From Burkholderiales bacterium (GTDB lineage: Bacteria > Pseudomonadota > Gammaproteobacteria > Burkholderiales > Burkholderiaceae_C): a DNA stretch of 64,000 bases. Location: the NCBI GenBank assembly GCA_016000265.1, contig JAECRL010000006.1, positions 1 to 64,000 of the forward strand. Direction: 5' to 3'. A program made the position numbers and the translations under genes. Positions 7,306-14,490 of this stretch are shown one piece after another. The notes beneath the pieces are model-generated. The model was given only the letters and a program-made list of their open reading frames with translations, had not been told where the DNA came from and searched no databases. Positions within the stretch are counted from its first letter, which is position 1. The number at the start of each line of letters is the position of its first letter.

Positions 7306-8586
7306 TTAGGCGCCGAACACCGTCAGGACGCCGGTGTAGCCATACAGGTGGTGGCGGGCGATCTCGCCGCCGGCGAACAGGCCGACCAAGGGCACGTCGC
7401 CCAGGGCGTGGGCGATCAGCTCCATCTCGGCGTGCTCCGCGCCGAAGTGCGCCCCGCCTCGGCCTGCGCAGCTGATGTAGATGGCGCCGGCCGGGCGGCT
7501 GCCCGGGTGGTCGACGGGGTCGAATTCCTCGCGGATTTCGGCGCAGATGCGCACCAGGTCCTGTCGGGCGGCCTGAACGTGGCGCTGGCAGAACGCCAGC
7601 TGCATGCCGGCCTCCACGGCGTCGCCCAAGGCGATGCCCTGGCGCGCCGGGTCCAGCCCGATCAGGTGCCTCACGCGGGTGTCGGAGCCGAAGTGGCGCC
7701 CGTGGCTCAGCAGGTCGCTGCCCGCATCCGTCAGGCCGGCCAGGGTCGCGCGGACCTTGGGCAGGGCCTCGCGCTGCCAGCCGCTGCCGCTGACGGTGGC
7801 GGGCACGCCCAGGTCCTTGAGCAGGCAGGCCAGGGCCGGTTCGCCATCGAGCTCGTAGACGATGTTGCGGTCGGCCGAAGTCACCTCTCGGCGCGGCCCG
7901 ATGGGCGAGCAACCCTGGCTGACGCGAGAAACCAGGCGCACGCGGTCGTTGAAGGCCACCCCCGACAGCCCGCCGTTCCAGACGCCGGAGGTCGGGCCGT
8001 GGGGGGCATCGGCGGCATCCGATGTGACCGGGTCGGCCGGATCCAGCGCGAGGTGGGGGCTGCCGTGGCGTCCGGCGCTCAGGCCGCCGAACAGGTAGCC
8101 GGTCTCGGTGCGCCCGGCCAGCTCGGCGATCAGCTCGCTGAGGTCGGGGCTGCGGGCGTCGGCGTGAACCTGGGCGCTGTGCGCCACCCAGGCCGGCTCG
8201 GAGCCGACGCTGGCCGGTCGACGCGGCATGAGCCTGGGCGCCAGCGGGTGTCGACCGTGGAAGATGCGGAAGTCGACGCTCGGCAGGTTGCTCAGCATCA
8301 CCGCGAGGGCGGGTTCGTCGGTGTACTCGACCCCGGTGGCCAGCACGCCGGCGCCGACGGCGCCCACCCACGCCACTTGCGGCAGGCGCGAACGCAGGGC
8401 CGCCAGCACCGACTCAGCCGAGGGCGTGAACGCGTCGCTCAGGTAGCACCAGCCCAGGGTGGCGCCCATGTTCTCGGCGCCTTGAGAGGCCAGTTGCGCC
8501 CACACCAACTCCACCGCCAGCTCGGGGTGGGGGTGGGTGGCGTGGGCGTGCAGGAAGCGCAGGCCGGGGGGCGGGGCGGTGGGCAA
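7306..8586 (-). CDS. FIST N/C-domain sensory protein
   Basis: FIST domains are sensory modules, thought to bind small ligands such as amino acids. Here they stand alone in about 426 residues. The FIST N part begins RFLHAHATHPHPELAVELVW and includes GWCYLSDAFT and VGAVGAG. The FIST C part ends with SCAGRGGAHFGAEHAE and GLFAGGEIARHHLYGYTG, both typical. No ATG is suitably placed: the in-frame ATG at 8784 would overlap phaM by about 200 bp, and the next internal ATG cuts the domain. I therefore infer a TTG start at 8586, which directly follows the phaM stop and implies translational coupling. Partner and output are unknown. Confidence 0.82.
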   Translation of the reverse strand: MPTAPPPGLRFLHAHATHPHPELAVELVWAQLASQGAENMGATLGWCYLSDAFTPSAESVLAALRSRLPQVAWVGAVGAGVLATGVEYTDEPALAVMLSNLPSVDFRIFHGRHPLAPRLMPRRPASVGSEPAWVAHSAQVHADARSPDLSELIAELAGRTETGYLFGGLSAGRHGSPHLALDPADPVTSDAADAPHGPTSGVWNGGLSGVAFNDRVRLVSRVSQGCSPIGPRREVTSADRNIVYELDGEPALACLLKDLGVPATVSGSGWQREALPKVRATLAGLTDAGSDLLSHGRHFGSDTRVRHLIGLDPARQGIALGDAVEAGMQLAFCQRHVQAARQDLVRICAEIREEFDPVDHPGSRPAGAIYISCAGRGGAHFGAEHAEMELIAHALGDVPLVGLFAGGEIARHHLYGYTGVLTVFGA

Positions 8587-8588
8587 GT

Positions 8589-9266
8589 TCAGGCCTTGGG
8601 CGCCGCTTTGCCCGCGGCCTTGCGAGGCGCCTTGCCCGCTGCAGACGAAGCTCGCGCGCGCTTCTTTGCCGCGGGGCGGGGGGCCGGGCTTGCCGCTTGG
8701 CGGGGGACCGATGCCGACACCGCCGCCGATGCGGAGGCGGCTTGCGTGGCCAGGTGCGTGAACTGCTCGGTCAGCGTGTCCCACCAGCGCATCGGGTTGA
8801 TGAGGTCCTCCCCTGCGGGCGCGGGCGGGGCGGCCGCGGCGGGGGGCTCGGGTTCAGCTGGCGGGGCAGGCGCAGGTGCAGGTGCAGGTGCGGCCTCGGG
8901 GGTGCGCACCTTCAAGGCGTCGCGCAGGGCGTCCATCGAGACGTTCATGCCCTGCAGCGTCGACAGGGTCATCTTCTGGACCTCCAGGCCCTGTATGGTC
9001 ATGGCGATCATGCGGGCGTTCTGCTCCAGCCAGAACTGCACGGTCTTGAGGTCCTGGATGCGCTTGTCGAGCTCCTCCGGGTCCAGCGTGGGCAGGCCCC
9101 AGGCGCCCAGCTTGCCCGGGCTGGCTTGAGCTTGCAGGTTGGGCAGGGCGCTGCCGGCTGCCTTCATCCAGTCCTGAAAGAAGTCCAGTCCGGCGCCGAG
9201 TCCGGCGAACGGGGTGCCGCCGGTGGCTTGGCCAGAGGGGTCCGGGCTGGGTGGGCGGGTGGGCAT
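8589..9266 (-). CDS. phaM: PhaM-type polyhydroxyalkanoate granule regulatory protein
   Basis: PhaM links polyhydroxyalkanoate granules to the nucleoid and activates PHA synthase in Ralstonia-type bacteria. This 225-residue homologue has the conserved helix LDPEELDKRIQDLKTVQFWL and the following QNARMIAMTIQGLEVQKMTL at about residues 70-115. A Pro/Ala linker with (PA)n from a hexanucleotide repeat comes next, then WWDTLTEQFTHLA, and the C-terminus is a Lys/Arg/Ala tail (KKRARASS...KAPRKAAGKAAPKA) of the histone-like, DNA-binding kind. AAGGAGA precedes the ATG at 9266. The FIST gene follows two bases after the stop, so the two are probably co-translated. Confidence 0.85.
   Translation of the reverse strand: MPTRPPSPDPSGQATGGTPFAGLGAGLDFFQDWMKAAGSALPNLQAQASPGKLGAWGLPTLDPEELDKRIQDLKTVQFWLEQNARMIAMTIQGLEVQKMTLSTLQGMNVSMDALRDALKVRTPEAAPAPAPAPAPPAEPEPPAAAAPPAPAGEDLINPMRWWDTLTEQFTHLATQAASASAAVSASVPRQAASPAPRPAAKKRARASSAAGKAPRKAAGKAAPKA
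8866..8893 (-). repeat. hexanucleotide tandem repeat in phaM
   Basis: About four units of GCAGGT/GCAGGC encode the Pro-Ala stretch of the PhaM linker. Being in units of six it can change length without a frameshift, so linker length may vary between strains. Confidence 0.7.
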
Positions 9267-9358
9267 GTCCGTCTCCTTGGGGTGCTTCGGGCCATTGTGC
9301 ATGCAAGGCGCTCGCCTGGGCAGGGGGCCAGTGGTTGCGACGCATAATCGGCGCCTCC

Positions 9359-10951
9359 ATGCAACGCCGTGACCTGATCCTCCACCTCAGCCGCGCCGCC
9401 GCGGCCCTGGCCTGGCAGCAGGTTTTCGCGCCGGGCGCGCGCGCTCAGTCGGCCGACGACGCGGGCTGGAGTGAGTCCGCCGACATCTTCACGCTCGGCG
9501 TGGCCAGCGGCGAGCCCCAGCCCGACACCATCGTCTTGTGGACCCGGCTGGCGCCCCGCCCTTTGCAGCCCGATGGGGGCATGCCCGACCGCGCCCTGCC
9601 CGTGCGCTGGGAAGTGGCCACCGACGCCCGCTTCACGCAGGTGGTGCGCCAGGGTGTGGCCGTGGCCGACCCGGCCGTGGCGCACAGCGTGCATGTGCTG
9701 GTCGAGGGCCTGCAGCCCGGGCGCGCCTACCACTACCGGTTCCAGGCCGGCGGGCAACGCAGCCCGGCCGGGCGCACCCGCACCGCCCCCGACCCGATGG
9801 AGCCCGTGCGCAACCTGCGCATGGCGCTGGCGTCCTGTCAGCACTACGAGCACGGCTACTTCACCGCCCACCGTGAGATCGCCGACAGCGACGTCGACCT
9901 CGTGCTTTTCGTGGGCGACTACATCTACACCACCCAGGCGCCCCGGCACCTGCGTGTGCGCTCGCACCCGCATGTGTTCTCTGACGACCTGGCCGCGCGC
10001 ACCCTGGCCGACTTCCGCGTGCACCACGCCAGCTACAAGCTCGACGACGACCTGCGGGCCTCGCACGCGGCCCACCCTTGGCTGATGGTCTGGGACGACC
10101 ACGAGGTCATGCCCGACTACGCTGGCGACACCGACCCCTACCTCGCGGATCGACAGGCCTTCCTGGCCGTGCGGGCCGCCGCCTACAAGGCCTATTTCGA
10201 GCACATGCCCATTTCGCCGCGGCGCGTGCCGGTGGACGCCAGCCTGCCCATGCACGGCCGCTGGCGCTGGGGGCAACTCGCCGAACTCTGGAGCCTCGAC
10301 ACCCGCCAGCACCGCGACCCCGCCGTCTGCAGCGGCGTGCACGCGCCCATGGACGGCAAGCTCCTGTGGCGCTGTGACGCCGCGGCCGCCCCGCAACGCA
10401 CCGTGCTGGGCCAAAGCCAGGAAGACTGGCTGGCAGCCGGGCTGGCGGGCAGCCCCTGCAACTGGAAGTTCATCCTGCAGACGACCCAGGTGTCGCCCGG
10501 CGTCATCCGCACCCCGCTGGGTGAGGTCCAGTACGCCGAGGGCTGGGACGCCTTCCCCGCGGCGCGCGCGCGCCTGATCGAAGCCATCGCCCAGCCGCGC
10601 GTGCAGGACGTGGTCTTCCTGGGCGGTGACGTCCACCGCCACGTGGCCGCCAACCTGCGCCTGGACCCGCGCGACGCCCGCTCGCCCATCGTCGCCAGCG
10701 AGGTGGTCACCTCCTCCATCAGCAGCAAGGGCATGAGCGAGCTCATCAACGGCTGGATGAAGGCCAGCAACCCCGACATCCTGCACATGCGCAGCGACCA
10801 GCGCGGGCACGTGCTCATCGAGGTCACGCCTCAGCAGGTGCGCTGCGATTTCCGCGGCACACCGCACCCGGTGCGCCCGCAGGCTCGGTTTCGCACGCAG
10901 GCTCGCTACGTCATCGAGCGCGGCACGCCCGGCTTGCGTCGCGCGGGCTGA
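9359..10951 (+). CDS. alkaline phosphatase D (PhoD)-like protein, Tat-exported
   Basis: This is a secreted metallophosphoesterase of the PhoD family with 530 residues. It starts MQRRDLILHLSRAAAALAW, a twin-arginine signal ending near ARAQ. An N-terminal beta domain (ASGEPQPDTIVLWTRL, VRWEVATD, YHYRF) is followed by the catalytic part with metal-ligand motifs VGDYIYTTQ, WDDHEVMPDYAGD and FLGGDVHRHVAANL. PhoD enzymes hydrolyse phosphodiesters and phosphomonoesters using Ca/Fe in the periplasm or outside the cell. The ATG at 9359 was chosen because it begins the Tat signal. It is divergent from phaM. No Pho-box could be made out. Confidence 0.9.
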   Translation: MQRRDLILHLSRAAAALAWQQVFAPGARAQSADDAGWSESADIFTLGVASGEPQPDTIVLWTRLAPRPLQPDGGMPDRALPVRWEVATDARFTQVVRQGVAVADPAVAHSVHVLVEGLQPGRAYHYRFQAGGQRSPAGRTRTAPDPMEPVRNLRMALASCQHYEHGYFTAHREIADSDVDLVLFVGDYIYTTQAPRHLRVRSHPHVFSDDLAARTLADFRVHHASYKLDDDLRASHAAHPWLMVWDDHEVMPDYAGDTDPYLADRQAFLAVRAAAYKAYFEHMPISPRRVPVDASLPMHGRWRWGQLAELWSLDTRQHRDPAVCSGVHAPMDGKLLWRCDAAAAPQRTVLGQSQEDWLAAGLAGSPCNWKFILQTTQVSPGVIRTPLGEVQYAEGWDAFPAARARLIEAIAQPRVQDVVFLGGDVHRHVAANLRLDPRDARSPIVASEVVTSSISSKGMSELINGWMKASNPDILHMRSDQRGHVLIEVTPQQVRCDFRGTPHPVRPQARFRTQARYVIERGTPGLRRAG

Positions 10952-10981
10952 CGGCGCACGTCCCCGGCAGGTGGGCTCAGC

Positions 10982-11548
10982 TCAGCTCAGCCCTTGCCGC
11001 AGCCGGCTGTGTGCCGGCACGCTGGCCAGCAGGAACTCCATCTGGTCGGCCACGATGCGTCGCCCGCGCAGGATCATGTCCTCGTGCAGGCTGGGCATGT
11101 AGGGCAGGTAATACATCGACCAGCCCAGCTCGTGGAGCGTGCGGTTGCCCTTGCGGCCGTTGCAGCTGCGGCAAGCGGTGATGCAGTTCATCCAGGTGTC
11201 GTGGCCGCCGCGGGAGGTCGGCACGATGTGCTCGCGTGTGAGGGCGTCGAAGGGGAAGCGGTGGCCGCAGTAGGCGCAGACCTGACGGTCGCGTGCAAAC
11301 AGCTTGACGTTGGAGATGGCGGGCGTGAGGCGCCACGCCCGACTCGGGATGGCGCCGTGCACCGCCACGATGGGGTGCAGCTCCAGCCGCGATTGCAGCC
11401 CCGTGCGGCGCTGAATGCCTCCGCGCATGACCATGAAGGGATCACCGAGCGTCCAGGCAACGCTCTCATTGGCATACAAGACCGCCGCTTCCTTGGCCGA
11501 CAGCCAAGCCTGCGGACGGCCTGACACGTCAAGCTGCAGCACGTCCAT
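10982..11548 (-). CDS. HNH endonuclease family protein
   Basis: This 188-residue protein has an HNH nuclease domain at about residues 88-140: paired Cys CAYCGH, the TREHIVPTSRGG core, the Asn of MNCITAC and the second pair CRSCNGRKGNR. These make a zinc-stabilised beta-beta-alpha-metal fold. The N-terminal ~80 residues (LDVSGRPQAWLSAKEAAVLY) are typical of stand-alone HNH proteins that are common in Burkholderiales chromosomes and not tied to a restriction system. ATGGAGG precedes the start. No methyltransferase or phage gene is nearby, so the role is open. Confidence 0.88.
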   Translation of the reverse strand: MDVLQLDVSGRPQAWLSAKEAAVLYANESVAWTLGDPFMVMRGGIQRRTGLQSRLELHPIVAVHGAIPSRAWRLTPAISNVKLFARDRQVCAYCGHRFPFDALTREHIVPTSRGGHDTWMNCITACRSCNGRKGNRTLHELGWSMYYLPYMPSLHEDMILRGRRIVADQMEFLLASVPAHSRLRQGLS

Positions 11549-11782
11549 TTGGCCTCCATGAAGGATGACTTGCTCAAGGATAGTGCAGCTTGTGCCAATT
11601 TCTCAACCAGAAGCCCGCCTTTCGGCCCCGTTTGCCGCGGCTTTGCGGGCCTGACGCGGGCCGCCGCCCGGTCAACACCCTGACGAAGCGGGCTTGACGC
11701 GTTTCTGTGACGACCTGCCGACTCGAATGCGTAAAAAAATTCCGCCGACCCCCTACCCAAGCGCCCGGATTTCTGCAAAATA

Positions 11783-11800
11783 GCACGACCGTTCGTTTTA
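11783..11800. promoter_or_regulatory. probable autoregulatory operator of the fad operon
   Basis: The core ACGACCGTT, identical to the operators at 3123-3157, lies 10 bp before the tetR start; 12 of 18 positions match the palindrome there. A repressor bound here would block the tetR-acd-fadB-fadA transcript, as expected for autoregulation. Confidence 0.6.
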
Positions 11801-11809
11801 TTCTGGAAA

Positions 11810-12559
11810 ATGTCAGTGTCAGATGTGCTCCCCCACGACGCCAAACCCGCCGCCGAAGCGGCGCGTGAGCGTGGGCGCGGCGCACACAAAGGACAGCAGA
11901 CGCGGGCGGCCATCCTGGAGGCCGCGCTGAACCTCGCCTCCCAGATGGGCATCGAGGGCCTGTCCATCGGCGCCCTGGCCGAAGTCACCGGCATGAGCAA
12001 GTCGGGCGTGTTCGCCCACTTCGGCTCGCGCGAAGAACTCCAGATCTCCGTCATCCGCGAGTACCACGAGCGCTTCGAAGAAGAGGTCTTCCGCCCGGCC
12101 ATCCAGCAGCCGCGGGGCCTGCCGCGTTTGCGTGCCCTTTTCGACAACTGGGTGGGCAAGGTCGCCACCGAAATCGATTCCGGTTGCATCTACATCAGCG
12201 GTGCGGTGGAATTCGACGATCGCCCGGGCCCGGTGCGCGACGCGCTCGCCGGCATGGTTCTGATGTGGCACGGTGCGCTGGGTCGCGCCATCCGCCTGGC
12301 CGTGGACCTGGGCCACCTGCGGGCCGACACCGACCCGATGCAGATGCTTTTTGAAATCCATGGCCTGATCCTGTCGCTGCACCACGACGCGCGCTTCCTG
12401 CGCTCGGCGGGCGCGGTGGATCGGGCCCGCACGGCGTTCGAGCGCGTGATCCAGTTCTATGCACTGGACGCGGCTGCGACGCCGTCTGGAGCGGCCGCGC
12501 CTTCGGGTGCGGCTGGGGCCGGCGGCGCCAGGGCGCCTTCGAGCCTTCACCCTGTCTGA
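11810..12559 (+). CDS. TetR family regulator of beta-oxidation operon
   Basis: This 249-residue regulator heads the beta-oxidation block. The helix-turn-helix spans about residues 25-75 (QTRAAILEAALNLASQMGIE, then SIGALAEVTGMSKSGVFAHF). The C-terminal part has the YHERFEEEVFRPA...DNWVGKV layout of TetR proteins that sit with acyl-CoA dehydrogenase genes. The tail is low-complexity Ala/Gly/Ser. The next gene begins 55 bp downstream. An operator with the same core as that of the unlinked acyl-CoA dehydrogenase at 1244 overlaps its promoter. I infer an acyl-CoA-responsive repressor of both loci; binding is not shown. Confidence 0.87.
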   Translation: MSVSDVLPHDAKPAAEAARERGRGAHKGQQTRAAILEAALNLASQMGIEGLSIGALAEVTGMSKSGVFAHFGSREELQISVIREYHERFEEEVFRPAIQQPRGLPRLRALFDNWVGKVATEIDSGCIYISGAVEFDDRPGPVRDALAGMVLMWHGALGRAIRLAVDLGHLRADTDPMQMLFEIHGLILSLHHDARFLRSAGAVDRARTAFERVIQFYALDAAATPSGAAAPSGAAGAGGARAPSSLHPV

Positions 12560-12614
12560 ACCCTGTTTTTGCCCCCTGTTTGTTCACACGCCTTTATCAC
12601 CGAGGAGCTTCACG

Positions 12615-14405
12615 ATGCCGACTTACAACCCCCCGCTGCGCGACATGCAATTCGTGATTCACGAGCTGCTCGGCGCTGTCGATGAACTCAAGCAGATCCC
12701 GGCCTACGCCGATCTGGACGCCGACACCGTCAACGCCGTGCTGGAAGAGGGCGGCAAGTTCGCCTCCAAGGTGCTGGCTCCGCTGAACCTGGTGGGGGAC
12801 GTGCAGGGCTGCGTGCTGGACAAGACCACGCACGAAGTCAAGACCCCGGACGGCTTCAAGGACGCTTACAAGCAGTACACCGAAAACGGTTGGTCCGCCC
12901 TGTCGGCCGACCCCGAGTACGGTGGCCAGGGCATGCCCCAGCTGGTCAACCAGGCCATCTACGAAATGATGAACTCGGCCAACCAGGCCTGGACCATGTA
13001 CCCTGGCCTGAGCCACGGCGCCCACGCCTGCCTGGAAGTGCACGGCACGCCCGAGCAGAAGGCCATGTACCTGCCCAAGCTGACCTCGGGTGAGTGGACC
13101 GGCACCATGTGCCTGACCGAGCCGCACTGTGGCACCGACCTGGGCCTGCTGCGCACCAAGGCCGAGCCCCAAGGCGACGGCACCTACAAGATCACCGGCG
13201 CCAAGATCTTCATCTCGGCCGGTGAACACGACATGGCCGCCAACATCGTTCACTTGGTGCTGGCTCGCCTGCCGGACGCGCCTGCGGGTTCGAAGGGCAT
13301 CTCGCTGTTCGTGGTGCCCAAGTTCAACGTGAACGCCGACGGCTCGCTCGGTTCGCGCAACGGCATCTACTGCGGCGGCCTCGAACACAAGATGGGCATC
13401 CACGGCAACGCCACGGCCCAGATGGTCCTGGAAGACGCTGTCGGCACCCTGGTGGGCCAGCCCCATCGCGGCCTGCCCGCCATGTTCGTGATGATGAACG
13501 GCGCCCGCCTGGGCGTGGGCAACCAGTCGCTGGGCCTGACCCAAGTGGCTTACGAAAACGCCGTGAACTACGCCAAGGACCGCGTGCAGATGCGCGCCCT
13601 CTCTGGCACCAAGCGCCCTGAGCTGGCCGCCGACCCCATCATCGTGCACCCCGATGTGCGCAAGATGCTGCTGACCGCCCGTGCTTACGCCGAAGGCGCC
13701 CGCGCCCTGGTGTACTTCACCGCCATCGAGCTGGACAAGTCGCACAACCACCCGGATGAAGCCGTTCGCAAGGAATCCGACGACATCGTCGCCCTGCTGA
13801 CCCCGATCGTGAAGGCCTTCATCACCGACAACGCCTGGGCGGCCACCGTGCATTGCCAGCAGGTCTATGGCGGCCACGGCTTCATCCACGAGTGGGGCAT
13901 GGAGCAGTTCGTGCGTGACGCCCGCATCAACATGATCTACGAAGGCACCAACACGATCCAGTCGCTGGACCTGCTGGGCCGCAAGGTGCTGGGCGACGCC
14001 GGTGCCAAGCTGACCAAGTTCGGCAAGCTGGTGTCGACCTTCGTGAAGGAAAACGCCGACAACGCCGCCATGCAAGAGTTCACCGTCCCCCTGGGCGAGC
14101 TGGGCAAGAAGGTGCAAGCCTTCACCATGGAAATCGGCATGAAGGGCATGCAGAACCCCGACGAAGTTGGCGCCGCCGCCGTGGACTACCTGCGCGTGGT
14201 CGGCCACATGGTCTACGCCTACTTCTTCGCCCGCATGGCCAAGATCGCCCTGGAAAAGCAGGGCTCCGGCGACACCTTCTACAAGGCCAAGCTGGCCACC
14301 GCCCGCTTCTACTACGCCAAGCTGGTGCCGGAAGTTGAAACCGCCATGATCACCGCCAAGGCCGGCCTGAAGCCCCTGATGGAAATGGACGAGGCGCTGT
14401 TCTAA
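12615..14405 (+). CDS. acyl-CoA dehydrogenase (long type)
   Basis: This 596-residue flavoenzyme catalyses the first step of beta-oxidation and is the paralogue of the enzyme at 1244. Signatures are MCLTEPHCGTDLG near residue 160, KIFISAGEHDMA, and QVYGGHGFIHEWGMEQFVRD with YEGTNTIQSLDLLGRK near residue 420-450. The C-terminal extension of this subfamily ends FYYAKLVPEVE...MEMDEALF. The ATG at 12615 has GAGGAG eight bases upstream. It is followed by an intercistronic hairpin and then fadB, so one transcript probably supplies dehydrogenase, hydratase/dehydrogenase and thiolase. Confidence 0.94.
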   Translation: MPTYNPPLRDMQFVIHELLGAVDELKQIPAYADLDADTVNAVLEEGGKFASKVLAPLNLVGDVQGCVLDKTTHEVKTPDGFKDAYKQYTENGWSALSADPEYGGQGMPQLVNQAIYEMMNSANQAWTMYPGLSHGAHACLEVHGTPEQKAMYLPKLTSGEWTGTMCLTEPHCGTDLGLLRTKAEPQGDGTYKITGAKIFISAGEHDMAANIVHLVLARLPDAPAGSKGISLFVVPKFNVNADGSLGSRNGIYCGGLEHKMGIHGNATAQMVLEDAVGTLVGQPHRGLPAMFVMMNGARLGVGNQSLGLTQVAYENAVNYAKDRVQMRALSGTKRPELAADPIIVHPDVRKMLLTARAYAEGARALVYFTAIELDKSHNHPDEAVRKESDDIVALLTPIVKAFITDNAWAATVHCQQVYGGHGFIHEWGMEQFVRDARINMIYEGTNTIQSLDLLGRKVLGDAGAKLTKFGKLVSTFVKENADNAAMQEFTVPLGELGKKVQAFTMEIGMKGMQNPDEVGAAAVDYLRVVGHMVYAYFFARMAKIALEKQGSGDTFYKAKLATARFYYAKLVPEVETAMITAKAGLKPLMEMDEALF

Positions 14406-14422
14406 TCAACAGGCTGTTCAAG

Positions 14423-14449
14423 GGAGGTGGCCCCACGGGGCCCCTCCCT
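14423..14449 (+). terminator. intercistronic GC hairpin between acyl-CoA dehydrogenase and fadB
   Basis: A nearly perfect 12-bp stem (GGGAGG, bulged T, GGCCCC against GGGGCCCCTCCC) is followed by a C/T-rich stretch without a real T run. It is more likely a partial terminator or an mRNA-stabilising hairpin than a full stop, because the three genes make a pathway in order. Confidence 0.5.
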
Positions 14450-14490
14450 CTTTCCATTCCTCCATTCACTGAGTTCCTCGAGGAGAGAAC

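Noticed and set aside
12459..12614. Longer start for the second acyl-CoA dehydrogenase
   Set aside because: The extension overlaps the tetR gene and is not similar to the paralogue; the ATG at 12615 has a good ribosome site.
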